Part shown: positions 61,231 through 64,000 of the stretch, piece by piece
Layout: every line of letters starts with the position of its first letter
Numbering within the stretch: the stretch's first letter is position 1
NCBI GenBank assembly: GCA_900316055.1
Contig: ONBK01000001.1
Location: 248,001-312,000, forward strand
Source: an uncultured Bacteroidales bacterium
Lineage (GTDB): Bacteria > Bacteroidota > Bacteroidia > Bacteroidales > P3
Reading direction: 5' to 3'
DNA length: 64,000 nucleotides
Translations under genes and position numbers: made by a program
The notes under the pieces: generated by a model
The model's database searches: none
What the model was told of the DNA's origin: nothing
What the model saw: the letters and a program-made list of their open reading frames with translations, nothing else

Positions 61231-61602
61231 TTACATGTACTTAAACTCCTCTAAGTCACGACGGTCTCGTTTTGTAGGACGACCGACGCCACGGTCGCGT
61301 TTCTCGAAAGCGTACTGGCGGGCCATCTGGATGCGCTCGTATTCCTCCTGCGGGGTGCGGTCAATCATAAAACCTTGGACAAGGGGAGCGCCCACGCGGT
61401 TGGGCGGGATGGCGAGGACCTCGATTTCCTTGTGCAACTGGTCGAGATTGAGGCTGAACCTCTCCCCTACCTTCACTTCGTGGGAGGGCTTCAGTTCCCT
61501 ACCCTCGGCCGTCAGCTTCACCTTGCCACACTGGCAGGCATCGGCGGCGAGGGAGCGCGTCTTGTAGAGGCGCACTGCCCAGAGGTATTTGTCGAGTCTC
61601 AT
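61231..61602 (-). CDS. hslR: S4-domain RNA-binding protein, HslR-like
   Basis: A 123-residue protein with the S4 fold (MRLDKYLWAVRLYKTRSLAADACQCGKVKLTAEGRELKPSHEVKVGE), like HslR/Hsp15, which binds stalled 50S-nascent chain complexes. The basic tail (RDRGVGRPTKRDRRDLEEF) is typical. It overlaps the tonB-like gene by ATGA. Confidence 0.88.
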   Translation of the reverse strand: MRLDKYLWAVRLYKTRSLAADACQCGKVKLTAEGRELKPSHEVKVGERFSLNLDQLHKEIEVLAIPPNRVGAPLVQGFMIDRTPQEEYERIQMARQYAFEKRDRGVGRPTKRDRRDLEEFKYM

Positions 61603-62378
61603 TTGGTGTTCTTGAAAGTGACGGTGATGGTACCCTTACGCAACTCGTCGCCCATATCGGTTCCCGGGAGCGGTGCGAACTTGGTACCCTTGGCCAAAGC
61701 GATGGCTTTGTCGCGGAGACGGACATCGCTATAGGTAGAGGTGCGGTAGTCGACACGCGTCACGTTGCCGTTCTTGTCGACCCACACGTCGAGGGTGAAG
61801 GTGATGTTGACGGTCTGCGTGGAGCTGAACTTGATGGGGGGATGGGAGACAACCTTGAAGCCCTTCACATTGCCCGAGAGTCCTCCGCCACCATTACCGT
61901 TGGTGTTGAGCGAATTGGGGTTGCCGTCGGCTTGGCCCTGGTTGCCGGGAGTGCCAGCCTCGCCGAGCCCTTGTCCTCTACCCGTGCTATTCTTGTTTCG
62001 GTTACCGGGGAAGAGGGCGTTCTGGTTGATTTCCGGCTCCTTGGGTTTCACTTCGGTGGTTTTGGCATCGGTGGTGACCGTTTTGTCGCTGGCGTTGACC
62101 TTCGCGTCGCTGTTGCGCTGGGTGGGAATATTCTGCTGCGGTGCCACCGGAGCAGGCTTGGTAGTGGTCTGCTGTTTGGCCGCGGGAGCGGGTTCGTCAC
62201 CCTGTCCGCGGTCGGGTTCACCGAGGCTCACCTCGAAACCCTCGGGAGGCTCCTTGGGAGGGTTTTCCTTCTCGTAGGCCCCTTTGTCGAAGGTGTAGCC
62301 GCTGACGAAAAACATCAGCAGGAGCATCACCCCGACGAAGATGGCGGTAGAGATGGCGGATTTGGTTTTCGATGACAT
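61599..62378 (-). CDS. TonB family energy transducer
   Basis: A 259-residue protein: N-terminal membrane helix (AISTAIFVGVMLLLMFFVSGYTF), long Pro/Lys/Gln/Asn-rich periplasmic linker, and a C-terminal TonB-like domain (FTLDVWVDKNGNVTRVDYRTSTYSDVRLRDKAIALAKGTKFAPLPG). It lies in a unit with exbD and exbB and would transmit proton-motive force to outer-membrane transporters. Confidence 0.88.
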   Translation of the reverse strand: MSSKTKSAISTAIFVGVMLLLMFFVSGYTFDKGAYEKENPPKEPPEGFEVSLGEPDRGQGDEPAPAAKQQTTTKPAPVAPQQNIPTQRNSDAKVNASDKTVTTDAKTTEVKPKEPEINQNALFPGNRNKNSTGRGQGLGEAGTPGNQGQADGNPNSLNTNGNGGGGLSGNVKGFKVVSHPPIKFSSTQTVNITFTLDVWVDKNGNVTRVDYRTSTYSDVRLRDKAIALAKGTKFAPLPGTDMGDELRKGTITVTFKNTK

Positions 62379-62395
62379 AGCTTTTGTTTGTTTTT

Positions 62396-62833
62396 TTATT
62401 CTTTACCGACAGTGGCCAAAGAGACCTTGTGGGCGTGATTCTCGGGGTCGGCATCGTTGATTCGGTTGACAGCGTCGAGGGTGTATACCACCTCTTCAAC
62501 GGGCATATCCTTATCGGCGCGGAGCACGATGGCAGCGTCTTTGGCGGAGCCTTCGAGCGCTTTGCTCAGCTCATCCTGAAGGGACTCACGAGCGACAAGA
62601 GTCTTTTCATCACGAATGTAGTAGGCAGGCATACCAGCCTCGTCAAAGGCGATATAGACGGTGAGGTCCTGCTTGACGCGGGTGTCGCTGCTGCTCTCGG
62701 GGAGATTCAGCGGCAGGGCGTTGGGACTAATGAGAGTCGAGGTAATCATGAAGAAAATGAGCAGCAGGAAGACCAAGTCGCTCATGCTCGACGAGGAAGT
62801 CTCGACACGTATTTTATTCTGTAGATTAATCAT
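62396..62833 (-). CDS. exbD: ExbD biopolymer transport protein
   Basis: A 145-residue single-pass protein (SMSDLVFLLLIFFMITSTLI, with the conserved membrane Asp of ExbD/TolR) followed by a periplasmic domain (LPLNLPESSSDTRVKQDLTVYI). Partner of ExbB in the proton channel. Confidence 0.92.
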   Translation of the reverse strand: MINLQNKIRVETSSSSMSDLVFLLLIFFMITSTLISPNALPLNLPESSSDTRVKQDLTVYIAFDEAGMPAYYIRDEKTLVARESLQDELSKALEGSAKDAAIVLRADKDMPVEEVVYTLDAVNRINDADPENHAHKVSLATVGKE

Positions 62834-62839
62834 TACTAT

Positions 62840-62925
62840 TATTGTTTGATTGTGTTATTGCTTGATTGTGTGAGAATTTGGCGCGACAGCACTCAAGCAT
62901 TCAAACAATCAAGCATTCAAACATT
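62840..62925. repeat. TTTGATTG / CAAGCATT inverted element between exbB and exbD
   Basis: ATTGTTTGATTGTGTTATTGCTTGATTG, core with GGCGCGACAGC, then CTCAAGCATTCAAACAATCAAGCATT. Same family as 19506, 46829 and 60537. Confidence 0.9.
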
Positions 62926-62927
62926 TT

Positions 62928-63605
62928 TTAGGCCGGTTCATGGAGGAGATCCATAAACTCGTTGGCGCGGACCTCGAGGTCGAAGACCACTTTGTTGATG
63001 CGGGAGACAAGGAGGTTATAGAGGAAATAGCAGATGATACCGACGATGAGGCCGCCGACGGTGGTGACCATAGCGGTGGAGATGCCGCCGGAGAGGGTGG
63101 CGATGCTGATGTCGGTGCCTGCATTCTTCATATCCTGGAAAGCGGTAATCATACCGGTGACGGTGCCGAGGAAGCCGAGCATGGGTCCCAAAGAGGCCAC
63201 GGTGGCGACGAGGGAGACACGTTTCTCAAGGTTGGCGACTTCGAGTTTGCCCTCACTTTCGATGGCAGCCTGGATGTCGGGCAGCGGACGACCGAGGCGC
63301 GAGAAGCCCTTGCTGATCATGCGACCCAGGGGCGAAGCGGTCTGCTTGGCGAGGTTGCGGGCCTCGTCGAGGTTGCCGTTGTGGACATGCTGACGGATTT
63401 CGTCCATAAAGACGCTGTCGTCGTTGCCTTTGAGAGCGTTGCTGAGGGTAATGTAACGCTCGATGAAGATGTAGACGGCAAGGACCAACATCAGTCCGAG
63501 GATAATCATAATCCATCCGCCACTGACAGCCATCTCCCAAAGGGAAAGAGACTTGGGGGCTTCGGCAGTAGTGCTGTCAAGAAGAATAAAAAGAGAGTTC
63601 GTCAT
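62928..63605 (-). CDS. exbB: MotA/TolQ/ExbB proton channel protein
   Basis: A 225-residue protein with three membrane helices (SGGWIMIILGLMLVLAVYIFI; VATVASLGPMLGFLGTVTGMI; AMVTTVGGLIVGIICYFLYN), the ExbB/TolQ pattern. It energises TonB together with ExbD. It is upstream of exbD with a repeat element in the gap. Confidence 0.92.
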   Translation of the reverse strand: MTNSLFILLDSTTAEAPKSLSLWEMAVSGGWIMIILGLMLVLAVYIFIERYITLSNALKGNDDSVFMDEIRQHVHNGNLDEARNLAKQTASPLGRMISKGFSRLGRPLPDIQAAIESEGKLEVANLEKRVSLVATVASLGPMLGFLGTVTGMITAFQDMKNAGTDISIATLSGGISTAMVTTVGGLIVGIICYFLYNLLVSRINKVVFDLEVRANEFMDLLHEPA

Positions 63606-63666
63606 TGTTTGTTGTTTTTTGTGTTTGCTTGATTAAACGTGTTATTTTGTTTATTATTGCATAGAT

Positions 63667-63708
63667 TAACTAGTTTTTCTGGTTTAACTAGTTTTTCTAA
63701 GTTTTCTA
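63667..63708. repeat. AACTAGTTTTTCT direct repeats at the DUF5683 gene end
   Basis: Two copies of AACTAGTTTTTCT 18 bp apart, followed by CTAAGTTTTCTAAA, reaching the DUF5683 stop codon. Confidence 0.7.
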
Positions 63709-64000
63709 AAATGAGAGAGTCACTCCCAACGAAGGCTGGAAGCCCATGGGCGTGGGCTGGAGCGTGGGGGCGACAGCCAGAGAGATGTCGTCGTCGATGC
63801 GGAAGTCATAGAGGTGGCCGAAAACATAGGCATCGACGAGGTTAAGGGCATAGACACCAACGGTGATAATGACCATGAGCTGGAAGTCACGGTTGTAGGA
63901 GTTGTAGAGATTATAGATATTGGAGGTGGGATAGTTGGCGTAGTCGGCGAGGTTGGGGGTGTCGTTATGGTTGACACGGTAGAGGTACTCATCCTTGAAT
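63706..64000 (-). CDS. DUF5683 domain protein, C-terminal part (cut by window edge)
   Basis: The last 98 residues of a protein running off the window edge. NLYNSYNRDFQLMVIITVGVYALNLVDAYVFGHLYDFRIDDDISL matches the hydrophobic C-terminal region of DUF5683 proteins (membrane-associated, function unknown), which in Bacteroidota often sit beside parB or tonB-type genes. Confidence 0.7.
   Translation of the reverse strand, partial: FKDEYLYRVNHNDTPNLADYANYPTSNIYNLYNSYNRDFQLMVIITVGVYALNLVDAYVFGHLYDFRIDDDISLAVAPTLQPTPMGFQPSLGVTLSF

Noticed and set aside
1-64000. tRNA, rRNA or riboswitch genes
   Set aside because: None recognised by eye on either strand.

Overview
The window comes from the chromosome of a member of the Bacteroidota, most likely order Bacteroidales. 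The evidence is the type IX secretion (T9SS) protein PorQ, T9SS type A and CHU_C (gliding-motility type) C-terminal domains, an RprY-type regulator, a DUF3098-uppP-truB cluster, and many promoters with the Bacteroidota -7 box TAnnTTTGC. GC content is moderate (near 50 percent by eye) with AT-rich spacers. I see no tRNA, rRNA, CRISPR array, transposase or prophage gene. The family within the order cannot be settled from sequence alone.

Layout. 1-2290: end of glyS, then two small toxin-antitoxin-like pairs, one with a truncated toxin and one a zeta-type kinase. 2350-5650: lplA, porQ and kamA. 5900-9300: a small exported protein and valS. 9580-18240 (minus strand): a DPP5-like exopeptidase lipoprotein, a second lipoprotein, a glycosyltransferase, a PhnP-like hydrolase, an orphan response regulator, two multi-spanning membrane proteins (one with an AraC-like tail) and ispG. 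18370-23610: small conserved proteins, mpl, an AT-rich exported protein, an HD hydrolase and a mini-lipoprotein. 23810-26690: ftcD, a promoter-plus-T9SS-tail remnant and an MntA-HepT pair. 26800-32170: two tandem T9SS-exported P-domain proteins, dapD and a lipoprotein. 32260-36320: dnaN, ftsX, DUF3098, uppP, truB. 36330-39950: glnS, an M28 peptidase and galE. 40100-43130: a lipoprotein, then an ECF sigma operon with an anti-sigma-like protein and two lipoproteins. 43100-47070: an M20 amidohydrolase and a MurD-MurL pair (alternative D-glutamate route of peptidoglycan synthesis). 47180-54330: yajC, then a TetR-TolC-MFP-RND efflux operon and a PII-like protein. 54430-57900: an acetyltransferase remnant, a T9SS-exported M6-like protease, a lipoprotein and a DUF6266 protein. 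57900-64000: pruA, a Spy-like protein, an ECF sigma/anti-sigma pair, an S4-domain protein, and tonB-exbD-exbB with a partial DUF5683 gene.

The most striking signal is not a gene. Short-period tandem repeats, mostly 7 bp and often as two inverted arms around a spacer, are scattered through the window. They lie between genes and also in frame inside conserved genes: porQ, lplA, mpl, the HD hydrolase, truB, glnS, the M20 amidohydrolase, murD, murL and a P-domain gene. Because 7 is not a multiple of 3, a heptamer array encodes the same cyclic heptapeptide in all three frames. The heptamers found inside genes are those that are stop-free on the strand that is read. Heptamers with stops on both strands (GTTTAAA, AATTAGG) occur only between genes. 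The elements therefore behave like protein-tolerated dispersed repeats, comparable in principle to the Rickettsia palindromic elements.

Gene calls rest on reading the translations by eye. Starts were chosen from context, and several differ from the longest possible reading frame.
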